Positions 1 through 8,964 of a stretch of DNA of 64,000 nucleotides are shown here, one piece after another (the first letter of the stretch is position 1; each line of letters opens with the position of its first letter). The position numbers were made by a program, and so were the translations under genes. A model generated the notes under the pieces. The model ran no database searches and was not told the origin of the DNA. It saw only the letters and a list, made by a program, of their open reading frames with translations. This stretch comes from Marinobacterium_E sp035458585 (GTDB lineage Bacteria > Pseudomonadota > Gammaproteobacteria > Pseudomonadales > Balneatricaceae). The stretch spans positions 1 to 64,000 of the forward strand of contig DATHZN010000087.1 in NCBI GenBank assembly GCA_035458585.1, in the 5' to 3' direction.

Positions 1-485
1 TGGGCTTCACCGAAGGCTTTCTCTAGCACGGTAATCAGTGCTCGGTGACTGCGCAGGCCCGTCAGAGGATCACGCATCACATCGCGCAGGTGCGCCTGTT
101 GAAGACGACTCAGTTCGGTGGTGTTACGCATCGCGAAGAGCCAACGTTGGCTATCCAGCTCTACCAGTGTCATCTCAAAAATTTGCGCTTTGGTGAGGCC
201 CAGATGCCCCCAAATATGCGGCGCATCCGGTCCAAGCAATAGTTCAAGTTTGGCGCGTTTAAGGTCATTAGCCTGAGCATCGCGCTGCGCCTCTCTAATC
301 CGCTCTAAACGCTCCTCATCGAATAGCTCGTCGAGAGAAAACTCGCTCAATTTCCGGGTGTCTAGCCAGAGGTTTTCTCCAGCCGACAGCGGCTCAATGC
401 GGTTAGCGTTGAGCACGAAAAGTATGTCCGGCGAAGCGTTAATCAGTGCAATGCCCTCGGGACTGCGATGGAAAGCTTGGCTCAT
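1..485 (-). CDS. PAS-like/GGDEF diguanylate cyclase, N-terminal part (cut by window edge)
   Basis: Open reading frame read on the reverse strand from an ATG at 485, preceded by AGGAGAAGAG, and running off the left edge after 161 codons. Residues 1-130 look like a PAS-type sensor fold (SPDILFVLNANRIEPL near residue 18, an LFAMRNTTELSRL-type exit helix near residue 116). The motif RDPLTGLRSH near residue 138 is the standard beginning of a GGDEF domain. The catalytic GGDEF loop lies outside the window, so activity cannot be judged. Expected role: synthesis of cyclic di-GMP in response to a signal sensed by the N-terminal domain. No signal peptide or membrane segment is visible. Reasonably sure of the family. 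Confidence 0.8.
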   Translation of the reverse strand, partial: MSQAFHRSPEGIALINASPDILFVLNANRIEPLSAGENLWLDTRKLSEFSLDELFDEERLERIREAQRDAQANDLKRAKLELLLGPDAPHIWGHLGLTKAQIFEMTLVELDSQRWLFAMRNTTELSRLQQAHLRDVMRDPLTGLRSHRALITVLEKAFGEA

Positions 486-543
486 CCGACTCTTCTCCTA
501 TTGGTCTACTTAGAGACTAGCAGGGGATTGGCTGGCAGCAAGC

Positions 544-1413
544 CTATCGGGCGCTTTTTAGCTCTCGGTAGATGCTGACCGAAAAAACCACCAATCCGGC
601 CCAGATAAACATGAAGCTAATCATACGTTGCAACGGGAAGGGCTCATGTAGAATGAAGATCGCACTGATAATCTGTAATGTTGGCGCTAGGTAGTTAAGA
701 AAGCCCAGCGTGCCGAGTGGCAATCGCTGGGCAGCAGAGGCGAAAAGTAACAAGGGGACCGCAGTCATGAGACCTGCGCCTACCAGTGCCCAAGTGTGTG
801 AGCCAAAATGATTTTGCCCCTCCTGCGATAACCAGTAGACATACGCCAGTGCTAGCGGGGCGACTAGTAGTGTCTCGACGGCAAGCCCCGATATTGAGTT
901 GACGGGGGTGCGCTTGCGAATAAGACCATAGAAACCGAAGAGCGATGAGAGTGAGAGTGCGATCCAGGGAACGCGACCCAGTGCAATCAGTTGCCAGAGT
1001 ACGCCGATGACCGCCAGAGCGACAGAAATTCGCTGCAGTTGATTCAGCTTTTCCCCCAGGAATATCCTGCCAAGCACAACGGCAATAAGAGGTGAGAGAA
1101 AATACCCCAGACTGGCCTGAATCACCTCTTTTTGAGCCACCGCCCAGATATAGACCCACCAGTTAAGACTGATGAGGATAGAGCTGAGTGTTAACCAGGC
1201 CAGCGTTCGTGGCTGACGCATTAACGCCAGGGTTGACTGAAGTTTGCCACTGGCCAGCAGTAATCCCGCTACGATCGCCAGACACCAGATAACACGGTGT
1301 GCCAGTACCTCGTCGGAGGGGACGTCAGCCAGCAGTGTAAAGTAAAGACCGAAGCCCCCCCAGATGGTGTAGGCTCCGGTACCTTGTAAGAGACCCTGAG
1401 TATAGGGCCTCAC
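544..1413 (-). CDS. rarD: RarD, EamA-family inner-membrane transporter
   Basis: 289 residues with about ten hydrophobic segments in two EamA repeats. The beginning (QGLLQGTGAYTIWGGFGLYF) and WVYIWAVAQKEVIQASLGYF are typical of RarD. Family members are drug/metabolite-type transporters described as chloramphenicol-sensitivity proteins; the physiological substrate is not known. The ATG overlaps the end of hisC by four bases (ATGA), so the two are very likely translationally coupled, although no shared function is obvious. Length equals the family norm. Confidence 0.9.
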   Translation of the reverse strand: MRPYTQGLLQGTGAYTIWGGFGLYFTLLADVPSDEVLAHRVIWCLAIVAGLLLASGKLQSTLALMRQPRTLAWLTLSSILISLNWWVYIWAVAQKEVIQASLGYFLSPLIAVVLGRIFLGEKLNQLQRISVALAVIGVLWQLIALGRVPWIALSLSSLFGFYGLIRKRTPVNSISGLAVETLLVAPLALAYVYWLSQEGQNHFGSHTWALVGAGLMTAVPLLLFASAAQRLPLGTLGFLNYLAPTLQIISAIFILHEPFPLQRMISFMFIWAGLVVFSVSIYRELKSAR

Positions 1414-2495
1414 TCAGCATTGACCGGCAGGGATATAATATCTGGATGTTGCTTGAGTGTACTTATCAAGCGATCCATCTCGGCATCAGTGCCAATGGTA
1501 ATACGAAGGTAATTGGCGATCTCAGGTCTGCTAAAGTGGCGCACCAACACCCCTTTGGTGCGCAAGAAACCCATCAGCTCGCCACCTTCGATATATCGAT
1601 GTTCGGCAAAAAGAAAATTTGTCGCGGAGGGCAGGACTTTGAATCCGAGTTTAGCCAACTGTTGGGCGGTATTTTCTCGCGTAGCGATAATTTTTTGAGT
1701 GCACTCATCGAAATACGCTGGGTCCTGTAAAGACGCTACGCCCGCTTTGATTGCCAACATATCCATTGGATAGGAGTTGAACGAGTTTTTTACCCGTTCC
1801 AGTGCATCAATCAGATCCGGATGTCCGATTGCGAATCCGATACGTAATCCCGCCAGCGATCGAGACTTGGAGAAGGTCTGTGTCACCAGAAGATTGGGGT
1901 AACGATCGACAAGCGCGATCGCGGATTCACCGCCAAAATCAACATAGGCTTCATCGACCAGCACCAGCGACTCAGTATTACGCTGTAGCAGTGCTTCAAT
2001 TCGCTCTAGCGCAAGCGCCCGACCGGTTGGCGCATTAGGGTTGGCAAAGATGACACCGCCGTTCTCAGTTGGGAAACGCTCAAGGTCGATCTCAAACGAG
2101 TCAGTCAGCGGTACGTTGACCAGTTCGATTCCGTAGAGGTCGGCATACACTTCGTAGAAGCTGTAGGTAATACTTGGTTTAATCAGTGGTTTCTGCTGAC
2201 GGAAAAAGGCCATAAACGCGTGGGCAAGCACTTCGTCAGATCCATTACCAACAAACACTTGATTGGTTTCAACTGCGTAGGTAGCGGCCAGGGCTTGCTT
2301 CAACTCCGCGGCCTCCGGATCTGGATAGAGTCTCAGGCGGTCAGTATCAAACTGATGCACCGCCGCGGTTACACCAGGCGCTGGTGGGTAGGGGCTTTCA
2401 TTGGTGTTCAGTTTTGTCAGATCGGCGACCTTAGGCTGTTCTCCCGGCGTGTAGGGCACAAGGTCGTGAATCTGCGGACTCCAGAATTTGCTCAT
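1410..2495 (-). CDS. hisC: Histidinol-phosphate aminotransferase
   Basis: PLP-dependent class I/II aminotransferase that converts imidazole-acetol phosphate plus glutamate to histidinol phosphate in histidine synthesis. Visible marks are LNTNESPYPPAP near the N-terminus, VDEAYVDF, and the PLP-lysine motif TFSKSRSLAGLRIG. I place the start at the ATG at 2495 (MSKFWSPQIH, 361 residues), as in other HisC proteins; a TTG at 2507 would add four residues and neither has a strong ribosome-binding site. No other his genes lie nearby, so this is probably one of the scattered or duplicated hisC copies common in gammaproteobacteria. The downstream gene rarD overlaps by four bases. Confidence 0.93.
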   Translation of the reverse strand: MSKFWSPQIHDLVPYTPGEQPKVADLTKLNTNESPYPPAPGVTAAVHQFDTDRLRLYPDPEAAELKQALAATYAVETNQVFVGNGSDEVLAHAFMAFFRQQKPLIKPSITYSFYEVYADLYGIELVNVPLTDSFEIDLERFPTENGGVIFANPNAPTGRALALERIEALLQRNTESLVLVDEAYVDFGGESAIALVDRYPNLLVTQTFSKSRSLAGLRIGFAIGHPDLIDALERVKNSFNSYPMDMLAIKAGVASLQDPAYFDECTQKIIATRENTAQQLAKLGFKVLPSATNFLFAEHRYIEGGELMGFLRTKGVLVRHFSRPEIANYLRITIGTDAEMDRLISTLKQHPDIISLPVNAE

Positions 2496-2574
2496 TAGAC
2501 TGCTCAAAAAACAAGGTTTGTTGGGAATGCAATGCTAGCAGAACAGATAGGACTAAAGAAGCGGGGTAGGTGGC

Positions 2575-2600
2575 CGACACCAGCTCATTTACTGGTGTCG
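2575..2600. repeat. Perfect 9-bp hairpin in the hisC upstream region
   Basis: CGACACCAG, an 8-base loop, then CTGGTGTCG. It has no T-run on either strand, so it is not an ordinary intrinsic terminator. It lies between hisC (which starts at 2495) and the end of the small PA3496-like gene, both on the reverse strand, so it may be a processing or read-through signal. The rest of 2496-2755 shows nothing else. Confidence 0.4.
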
Positions 2601-2755
2601 ACCGGATTTACCCAAACGATGGGGCGATACGCTCCAACGTTCGGACTCCTACATATGAACAGTAATGGATGACGATAGCAACCAAAAAAGTACGTAAAAA
2701 GCTGAAATTAGCACAAAGTCTAATGAGGATGACCTTATATCGATTCAGCTAGGCT

Positions 2756-2947
2756 CTAGTAGAGCTCATCCCAGCCGTCACTTAACTGGCGTGCAAGGCG
2801 ACGCTCTTCCATCAGCTCTTCGATATCGCGGCGGCGCTTGGAGTTGTAACGAACTTTTGACCGGGTATTCTCTTCATCCTCTTCGAACTGATCGCTCCAG
2901 TCCTCAATATCATCGATATTTTGATCGACACGTACTTTGGTGCCCAT
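2756..2947 (-). CDS. PA3496-family small acidic/basic protein
   Basis: 63 residues starting MGTKVRVDQN. An acidic stretch (DIEDWSDQFEEDEE) is followed by a basic stretch (SKVRYNSKRRRDIEELMEERRLARQL) with the ExRRLxxxL helix typical of the small conserved PA3496 family of gammaproteobacteria, whose function is not established. The ATG at 2947 follows AGAGAGAGAGA. A GTG at 2977 would add ten residues but has no better site. No membrane segment. It stands alone, with an AT-rich promoter-like region upstream (2948-3100). Confidence 0.7.
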   Translation of the reverse strand: MGTKVRVDQNIDDIEDWSDQFEEDEENTRSKVRYNSKRRRDIEELMEERRLARQLSDGWDELY

Positions 2948-3204
2948 CTGTCTCTCTCTCTTTACATTGGGTTGCACAGCGATTGATTAAAAAATAATCA
3001 GACCGCCCTTATATCGCGAAATATAATCCACGGCTTTCAGCTCAGAAAAATTAATTTTTTTTATTGAATCAGGCAAAAAAGGTGGTTTTTTCTAATCGAT
3101 GATAGAGGCTTGAAAGCGCTAAGCGACGCGCCGAAGATGCTGGTTGTAAAGCGTTTAAGCGCAGTCAATAATGTCGCCCTCTAACTAATCGCTGAGATAA
3201 TGCG

Positions 3205-3882
3205 TTGCGGCAGTTACTCTCAATTACACTTCCAGTCGCCTTAGGGTATGTACCCCTGGGTATGGCGTTCGGCGTCTTGTTTGTCAGCCAACTCGATTAT
3301 GCTTGGTATATGGCCAGCGCTATGGGGTTATTTATATTCGCAGGATCGGCTCAGTTTTTATCCGTTGGCTTGATCGCGAACAATGCTGGGCTGTTGGAGG
3401 TGGGTGTTGCAATTTTTCTGCTCAATGCGCGTCACATCTTTTATGGCATAAGCCTTATCAGCGATTTACGTCTGCGTGGTTGGCGGCGCTGGTATCTGAT
3501 TTTTGCACTGACGGATGAGAGCTACTCGTTGATCACAGCCTTGCCAAAAGAGCAACGTTCGCAGCAGCAAATGTGGCAGATTGCCATGCTTAATCAAAGT
3601 TACTGGGTAATAGGTTGTACCCTGGGCGCCCTTTTAGGCGAGGGCGTTGACATACCCACAGAGAGTCTAGCGTTCGTTCTCCCGGCTCTGTTTATCGTGC
3701 TCTGTATTGAACAGTACCGCGTGGTTCGCGCGCCGGGTCTGATGCTTGCGGCAGCATCGCTGGCAACGCTGGCGTTCTGGCTCTGGTCTGAACAGATGTT
3801 GATTCTCTCAATTGCACTGGCGCTCAGCTTGCTGCTAATGACCTACAGGAGCGGGCGGTGGATAGCTACATCTGGGGGGTGA
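3205..3882 (+). CDS. azlC: AzlC, branched-chain amino-acid exporter large subunit
   Basis: 225 residues, hydrophobic, with the AzlC marks LGYVPLGMAFGVLF, GSAQFLSVGL, NARHIFYG and ALTDESYSL. With AzlD it forms an inner-membrane exporter of branched-chain (and related) amino acids. An in-frame stop at 3193 limits the start to a TTG at 3205 or further downstream; the TTG has only a weak GAG ahead. The N-terminus is somewhat shorter than in many AzlC proteins but the first membrane helix is complete. It overlaps azlD by 25 bases. Confidence 0.92.
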   Translation: MRQLLSITLPVALGYVPLGMAFGVLFVSQLDYAWYMASAMGLFIFAGSAQFLSVGLIANNAGLLEVGVAIFLLNARHIFYGISLISDLRLRGWRRWYLIFALTDESYSLITALPKEQRSQQQMWQIAMLNQSYWVIGCTLGALLGEGVDIPTESLAFVLPALFIVLCIEQYRVVRAPGLMLAAASLATLAFWLWSEQMLILSIALALSLLLMTYRSGRWIATSGG

Positions 3883-4163
3883 TCCTGGTCGGTACACTGG
3901 CCACCTTTTCAACGCGGGCGTTACCCTTTGTACTGCTCGCGCCCTTCGCCACTCATCCGCTACTGCAGTTTCTGGGGCGCTATCTTCCACCCGTTATGAT
4001 GGTACTGTTGGCGGTCTATGCTGGAGCTGATCTGGTAAAAGTGGTGGCTACGCCTACAGCAATAGTTGCCGCGACGCTTTGCACTGCGTTGCTGCAGTGG
4101 TATCTGCGCAACCCCCTGTTTAGCATCTTCCTAGGGACGTTGGTGTACGGTCTTTTAGGCTGA
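3858..4163 (+). CDS. azlD: AzlD, branched-chain amino-acid exporter small subunit
   Basis: 101 residues with about four membrane helices. The marks TFSTRALPFVLLAPF and YLPPVMMVLLAVY are typical of AzlD. The GTG start at 3858 sits 7 bases after AGGAG inside the end of azlC, so the two are translationally coupled. It converges on the ArsR-family gene with a 4-base gap. Confidence 0.9.
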   Translation: MDSYIWGVILVGTLATFSTRALPFVLLAPFATHPLLQFLGRYLPPVMMVLLAVYAGADLVKVVATPTAIVAATLCTALLQWYLRNPLFSIFLGTLVYGLLG

Positions 4164-4167
4164 CGCC

Positions 4168-4521
4168 TCAATTTCCACAGAACATTTCGTGCAGGGTCGC
4201 TATGATACGACTCGCCTGATCGCCATTAAGCGAATAGAAGATGGTTTGTGAATCACGGCGGGTTTTAACTAATCCGTCGCGGCGCAGAACCGCGAGGTGT
4301 TGTGACAGAGCCGATTGGCTCAGATCCAGGTTCTCATTTAGCTCACTCACTGAAAGCTCTTTACCGTCCAGATAACAGAGGATCATCAATCGACTGTCGT
4401 TTGCTAACGCCTTCATAAGCCGCGCGGCACTGCCGGCGTTCTCGCGCATCAGCTTCAAGGTGTCGGGTGGAAGTTTGGCAGTACTCACATGGGCCATCTG
4501 TTTTAGGTCTCTCAGGTGCAT
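4168..4521 (-). CDS. ArsR-family repressor of the BigR/SqrR persulfide-sensor type
   Basis: 117 residues with a winged-helix DNA-binding domain (LSVSELNENLDLSQSALSQHLAVL is the recognition region, about 56-79). Cys49 (ILCYL) and Cys115 (MFCGN) are 66 residues apart. This is the same spacing as the paired cysteines that form a tetrasulfide bridge in BigR and SqrR, and the metal-site CxC motif of classic ArsR is absent. It therefore probably senses sulfane sulfur or oxidants, not arsenic. Start may be Met1 (4521) or Met9 (4497); neither has a clear ribosome-binding site. The divergent neighbour is the universal stress protein gene, with about 108 bases between them. Target genes are not identified. 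Confidence 0.8.
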   Translation of the reverse strand: MHLRDLKQMAHVSTAKLPPDTLKLMRENAGSAARLMKALANDSRLMILCYLDGKELSVSELNENLDLSQSALSQHLAVLRRDGLVKTRRDSQTIFYSLNGDQASRIIATLHEMFCGN

Positions 4522-4629
4522 GCAGAATCGCTAATATACTAGAGCCTGATCAGACTAAAGTAAATCGTCCAGCGCCGCCGTCCACATCTCGGCCTATACT
4601 CATAACAGACAGTCGAGAAGGAGAGGCCA

Positions 4630-5541
4630 ATGTACAAACGCGTACTGGTGACTACCGAAGAGGCAAATCGCTCAGAGATCCAGCTGAGCAAAGGGGTAGC
4701 GCTGACTGATCCAGAAGGTCATACCGAGTGGTTTATGAGTGTGTATCATCCAGCATTCGAATCTGCTATCTCGGACGACCCAGCCACCGCGGCGGAGGCG
4801 CGTCAACTCTACGCACGCCATCGTCAGAATCAGGCCGATAGACGGTTAGCAGAACTGGCGTTTGAAACGGATGTTGCTGCTGATGTGAGCTGGCATCCGA
4901 GTTATCTGACAGCGGTCATCCGCCAGGCTGAACGCTATCAGCCCGATATCATGTTGTTTCCGCGCCGCCAGAATCAGGATCTTGTAGAGTGGCTGGTGGG
5001 CGGCGACGAACAGGATCTCGTGCGAGAGCTCAAAGGGCCGCTGCTGTTTACGGCTGAGACGCCCTGGCCGACACACCCACGAATTGCAGTCGCACTCAAC
5101 CCATTTCACTTGGATGAGCGTGACGACAGGCTAGAGCATGCTCTTCTGCAGACGGCTGATCGGATGGCACAGTTACTGAGTGCCGAGATGCATGTGGTGC
5201 ACTGTTTTCAGAGCTTACCGCGCACAGCTATTTTCGATGAGCAACTTGTAACGGACTACACCAGCTTACAAGCGCGTGTGGGTGAGGAGCATCGTCTGCG
5301 TATTGAGGCACTGCTCGCAAGCATTGATCGTCCAATCGGTGGCCCAATGCTGCAATTAATAGAAGGGGACGTTCAATCTGAGCTGCCCAAATTTGTCGAA
5401 CAGCAGAGAATTGATATCTTACTGCTGGGGACGACTGAGCACAGTCTGCTGGAGAGGCTATTGATCGGCAGCACGACCGAGCGTTTGCTCTCGCGAATCA
5501 GCTGCGATGTGCTTGTGCTGCATGATATCGAGGGCGGTTAG
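4630..5541 (+). CDS. Tandem universal stress protein (UspE-like)
   Basis: 303 residues with two Usp domains, 1-145 and 148-300. The second carries the nucleotide-binding type end LLLGTTEHSLLERLLIGST (G-x2-H ... GS/T) followed by CDVLVLHD, as in UspE. The first has the weaker copy MLFPRRQNQDLVEWLVGGD. A strong AGGAGAGG precedes the ATG. Cytoplasmic general stress protein; the exact role is unknown. It is transcribed divergently from the two-cysteine ArsR-type regulator, which may control it. Confidence 0.85.
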   Translation: MYKRVLVTTEEANRSEIQLSKGVALTDPEGHTEWFMSVYHPAFESAISDDPATAAEARQLYARHRQNQADRRLAELAFETDVAADVSWHPSYLTAVIRQAERYQPDIMLFPRRQNQDLVEWLVGGDEQDLVRELKGPLLFTAETPWPTHPRIAVALNPFHLDERDDRLEHALLQTADRMAQLLSAEMHVVHCFQSLPRTAIFDEQLVTDYTSLQARVGEEHRLRIEALLASIDRPIGGPMLQLIEGDVQSELPKFVEQQRIDILLLGTTEHSLLERLLIGSTTERLLSRISCDVLVLHDIEGG

Positions 5542-5730
5542 TTGTAGCCAAAGTCTTAATACTGGCCCCGTCTGCCAACTCCATCCCAGACTCACAGGGC
5601 AGTGGGGCGCACATCCATGTACGCCGGTTGGGCTGATTCATCCATGGCTTGGAGTCTCTTGTCCTGCCAGTCTGTCGCGCAGGTGGGAGCGTTACAGAGG
5701 CTTGTGCCGTACGATTTCTAACAGAGCGTC

Positions 5731-6546
5731 TCAGAGGGCGAATCGGGCAAAGACTGGCGCATGGTCGGACGGTTTCTCCATGCCTCGGGTCTCAAGGTCG
5801 ATACCTGTTTCTACACAGCTCTGCTGCAGGCTGGGTGTTGTCAGAATCGCATCAATACGCAGGCCACGTCTTGGATCGTCCTCAAATCCACGGCTACGGT
5901 AGTCAAACCAGCTGTAGTGTCCGGTCTGTTCGGGGTGCATCTCACGGAAGCTATCGACTAGGCCCCAGCTGTGCAGTTGCCCAAGCCATTCGCGCTCTTC
6001 TGGTTGGAAACTGGTTTTACCGGTTTTGAGCCAACGTTTGCGGTTATCTTCGCCAATTCCAATATCCAGATCTGTTGGTGAGATATTGAGATCACCCATG
6101 ACTGCGACAGCATTAGTTGGGTCGTTGTCGTCGCGCAGATAGGCGTTCAGATCAGCATAGAACTTACGTTTAGCTGGAAACTTGACTTCATGCTTGATGT
6201 TCTCGCCTTGCGGGAAATAGCCATTAATCACTCGCACTGTTTGACCATTCTCCGTGGCGAAGTCGCCAACTATGAGACGTTTCTGCGACTCTTCACTGTC
6301 GCTGGCAAACCCCCTCTGAATGGCCAACGCTGGCTGTTTGGAGAGTAGTGCGACACCATAATGCGTCTTTTGTCCATGCACGTAAGCCTGATAACCGAGG
6401 GCCTCAATTGCCTCAAAAGGGAATTGATCATCGGCTACCTTGGTCTCCTGCAGGCCGATCACATCGGGTTGATACTTACTAATCACTGCCTCAATTTGAT
6501 GCAGGCGAGCACGAATTCCGTTGACGTTGAATGAGATCAGTAGCAT
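5731..6546 (-). CDS. xthA: Exodeoxyribonuclease III
   Basis: 271 residues of the endonuclease/exonuclease/phosphatase fold. Visible catalytic motifs: SFNVNGIRAR, GLQETKV (metal-binding Glu), GDLNISP, and the terminal SDHAPV (catalytic His). It acts as AP endonuclease and 3'-5' exonuclease in base-excision repair, and the length matches E. coli XthA. Monocistronic; the upstream ATG region carries GGGAGACTCC. The 189-base gap to the preceding gene (5542-5730) contains overlapping open frames but nothing convincing. Confidence 0.95.
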   Translation of the reverse strand: MLLISFNVNGIRARLHQIEAVISKYQPDVIGLQETKVADDQFPFEAIEALGYQAYVHGQKTHYGVALLSKQPALAIQRGFASDSEESQKRLIVGDFATENGQTVRVINGYFPQGENIKHEVKFPAKRKFYADLNAYLRDDNDPTNAVAVMGDLNISPTDLDIGIGEDNRKRWLKTGKTSFQPEEREWLGQLHSWGLVDSFREMHPEQTGHYSWFDYRSRGFEDDPRRGLRIDAILTTPSLQQSCVETGIDLETRGMEKPSDHAPVFARFAL

Positions 6547-6696
6547 GGAGTCTCCCGTGAATAGAGTTGAATTGGTGCGCTCGTCCGATTGATAGTTAAA
6601 AATTATGAGTGCTGTAAATAGGCTTAAATGGATCTATCGACACAAGCGCGCTAAGCTTGCCTCATTATTCGATTACAGTAAAAGGGAATGCCTCAG

Positions 6697-8064
6697 ATGA
6701 GCCAGTACGATTACGATCTTTTTGTTATTGGAGCCGGGTCCGGCGGTGTGCGCGCCGCCCGCATGGCTGCAGCGCGCGGCGTACGTGTCGCGATTGCTGA
6801 AGATCTGCACCTCGGCGGCACCTGTGTCAATGTCGGATGCGTACCAAAGAAACTATATGTCTACGCTTCAGAGTACCGACAGGATATGGCTGATGCCCGA
6901 GGGTTCGGGGTTAATGCTGACCAGATCAGTTTCAACTGGGCGACCCTGCGTGACAACAAAAAGACCGAGATTAGCCGGCTCAACGGTATCTATGGAAATC
7001 TGCTGACTAATTCAGGGTGTGAACTCATCAACGGTCGGGCAGTGGTAACTGGGCCTCACAGTGTGCGTGTGAACGATCGAGATATCACAGCAGAGCGCAT
7101 ACTGGTCGCAGTGGGAGGCTGGCCTCAGAGACCGGATATTCCGGGTGCTGAGTGGGGCATCACCTCCAACGAGGTATTCGATCTGGAGACCTTCCCACAA
7201 CGGGTCATGGTGGTTGGCGGTGGTTATATTGCCGTTGAGTTTGCTGGCATCTTCGCGGGCCTTGGCGCAGACACAGAACTGGTCTACCGCGGCGATCTCT
7301 TCCTGCGTGGTTTCGATATGGAGGTACGCCAGTTCACTGCTACCGAAGTGGCGCGCAAAGGCGTAACACTGAGCTTTAATGAGGATTTGGAACGGGTCGA
7401 CAAGAACGTCGATGGATCTTTGCGTGTCACCCTCAAATCGGGCGAGGTGCGTGAAGTCGACCAGATTATGTATGCGATTGGCCGTGTACCCAAAACAGCG
7501 GGTTTGGGACTGGACACTGCGGGCGTTGAATTGAACTCACGTGGTGCTGTTATCGTCAACGACCAGTTCCAGTCCACGGCGCCATCAGTTTATGCACTTG
7601 GCGACGTGATTGACCGTGTTCAACTAACGCCTGTGGCGCTTGCTGAAGCGATGGCGTTGGTGGATCAGCTCTACGGTGACGCGGATACACCGCTACCGAA
7701 CTACAAGATGATTCCGACAGCGGTGTTCTGCCAACCCAACATTGGCACCCTCGGGTTGAGCGAAGAGGAGGCGGTTGAGCAGGGTCTAAAGATCGACGTC
7801 TACGTATCCGATTTTCGTGCAATGCGCCACACGCTGAGCGGGAGTCAGGAGCGGACGCTTATGAAACTGATTGTCGAGCAGGGCAGTGAGCGAATTGTCG
7901 GAATTCACATGGTGGGTGCGGATGCAGGCGAAATTCTTCAGGGTCTAGCAGTGGCGGTTACAGCAGGTGCAACTAAACGAGATTTTGACCGTACCATCGG
8001 TATCCATCCGACCGCGGCTGAGGAGTTCGTTACCCTGCGAACTAAAACCCGGAGCATCTCATAG
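6697..8064 (+). CDS. gor: Glutathione-disulfide reductase
   Basis: 455 residues from the ATG at 6697 (MSQYDYDLFV), which is 9 bases after AAAGGGA; an ATG at 6688 directly abuts that site and is less likely. FAD-binding GAGSGGVRAAR, redox-active pair GGTCVNVGCVPKK, NADPH-binding VVGGGYIAVEFAG, second FAD motif YALGDVID, and the dimer-interface IGIHPTAAEE with the catalytic His. It reduces glutathione disulfide with NADPH in the cytoplasm. Length and motifs separate it from lipoamide dehydrogenase and mercuric reductase. Monocistronic. Confidence 0.93.
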   Translation: MSQYDYDLFVIGAGSGGVRAARMAAARGVRVAIAEDLHLGGTCVNVGCVPKKLYVYASEYRQDMADARGFGVNADQISFNWATLRDNKKTEISRLNGIYGNLLTNSGCELINGRAVVTGPHSVRVNDRDITAERILVAVGGWPQRPDIPGAEWGITSNEVFDLETFPQRVMVVGGGYIAVEFAGIFAGLGADTELVYRGDLFLRGFDMEVRQFTATEVARKGVTLSFNEDLERVDKNVDGSLRVTLKSGEVREVDQIMYAIGRVPKTAGLGLDTAGVELNSRGAVIVNDQFQSTAPSVYALGDVIDRVQLTPVALAEAMALVDQLYGDADTPLPNYKMIPTAVFCQPNIGTLGLSEEEAVEQGLKIDVYVSDFRAMRHTLSGSQERTLMKLIVEQGSERIVGIHMVGADAGEILQGLAVAVTAGATKRDFDRTIGIHPTAAEEFVTLRTKTRSIS

Positions 8065-8383
8065 TAGTGATCAGTTTGCAGGCTATCTCTGGCTAACCCA
8101 TCTTGCTTTAAGGGACTCAAAATCTGCCTGGATTAGTCCCCTGAGGTTGTGGTCAAAAACAGCGTAAAAGCACTCTAGTTTTGATTGCGCGTCTGTTTTC
8201 GCTCCCTGTTTTGAGGCTTGTCAGAGCGTGATAGAGCCCTCAAAATGGCAGAAGATTTGCAATGGCTGAGAACTCTCATTGTTGGAATCAGTCTCTAAAA
8301 GGTGACCGAATAGTGCTTCATCCGATACGGGAACTGAGTCTGACGCTAGGGATTTGGATAACTTAAAGAAGATGGAGCCACCT
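8065..8383. other. Intergenic region, 319 bases
   Basis: No convincing gene. The only structure seen is a short inverted repeat GGGACT...AGTCCC around 8112-8141, just after gor, which could weakly terminate transcription but lacks a T-run. A reverse open frame at 8221-8436 overlaps the next gene's start and has no family resemblance. Confidence 0.4.
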
Positions 8384-8812
8384 GTGAACCACTTAATCGC
8401 CCAAGCATTTGGTAGAGCTATGGTTGTGTTACACATAGCTTTTGCCGCCCTCTATGGATACCTGCTCATCGAGATCCACTCCGTTGTTCGGTTTATTGGG
8501 TTAGAACCGACCGCTGTTGCGCAGGTAACAATCGCTGCCGGACTATTCGTTGCTTACCTGCTCATCGCGGGCTCAATCTCCACGTTGGTGAGTATCAACG
8601 GCTATTTGCATGAACTCTGTGAGCTTAAGAGAGGCGAAAGTCTTAACCAGCCTCAAGCGGTCGAAGATCTCCTGAAGTATCAAAAAAGACAGACCCTCAA
8701 TAGCGAGTTATTGGTCGATTTTGTTCGTGAGACGGTTGCGACACAGCAGTTTGAATCGTCGCAGAAGCGTTCCGCAAAAGGATCGGTGGTTAAACTACCC
8801 GAAGGTAAATAG
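8384..8812 (+). CDS. Unrecognised small membrane protein with two helices
   Basis: I do not recognise a family. 142 residues from a GTG at 8384 that lies 6 bases after GGAG; an ATG at 8372 and a TTG at 8354 are alternatives without a good site. Two hydrophobic helices at about 15-38 and 49-74 are followed by a charged cytoplasmic tail (ELKRGESLNQPQ to KGSVVKLPEGK) with predicted helix content. It stands alone between gor and the convergent DUF4139 gene. Confidence 0.55.
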   Translation: MNHLIAQAFGRAMVVLHIAFAALYGYLLIEIHSVVRFIGLEPTAVAQVTIAAGLFVAYLLIAGSISTLVSINGYLHELCELKRGESLNQPQAVEDLLKYQKRQTLNSELLVDFVRETVATQQFESSQKRSAKGSVVKLPEGK

Positions 8813-8964
8813 ATCGGTAGTCAAAAAGGTGTGCCGATCTTGAGATCAGAGATTGTGTCTGAATCCTGTCATTAGGTGCTGATAGCTCGTGCCGCCTCGG
8901 ATGAGTAATTTATCAGCCGCTGTAAAAAGGCGCCTAAGAGCCATCTAAAGCCATACAGAGTCTG

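Noticed and set aside
5507..6029. Two overlapping forward frames between the Usp gene and xthA
   Set aside because: They overlap real genes at both ends and show no motif; xthA coding explains most of the openness.
8221..8436. 71-residue reverse frame
   Set aside because: Covers the start of the two-helix protein gene and has no family resemblance.
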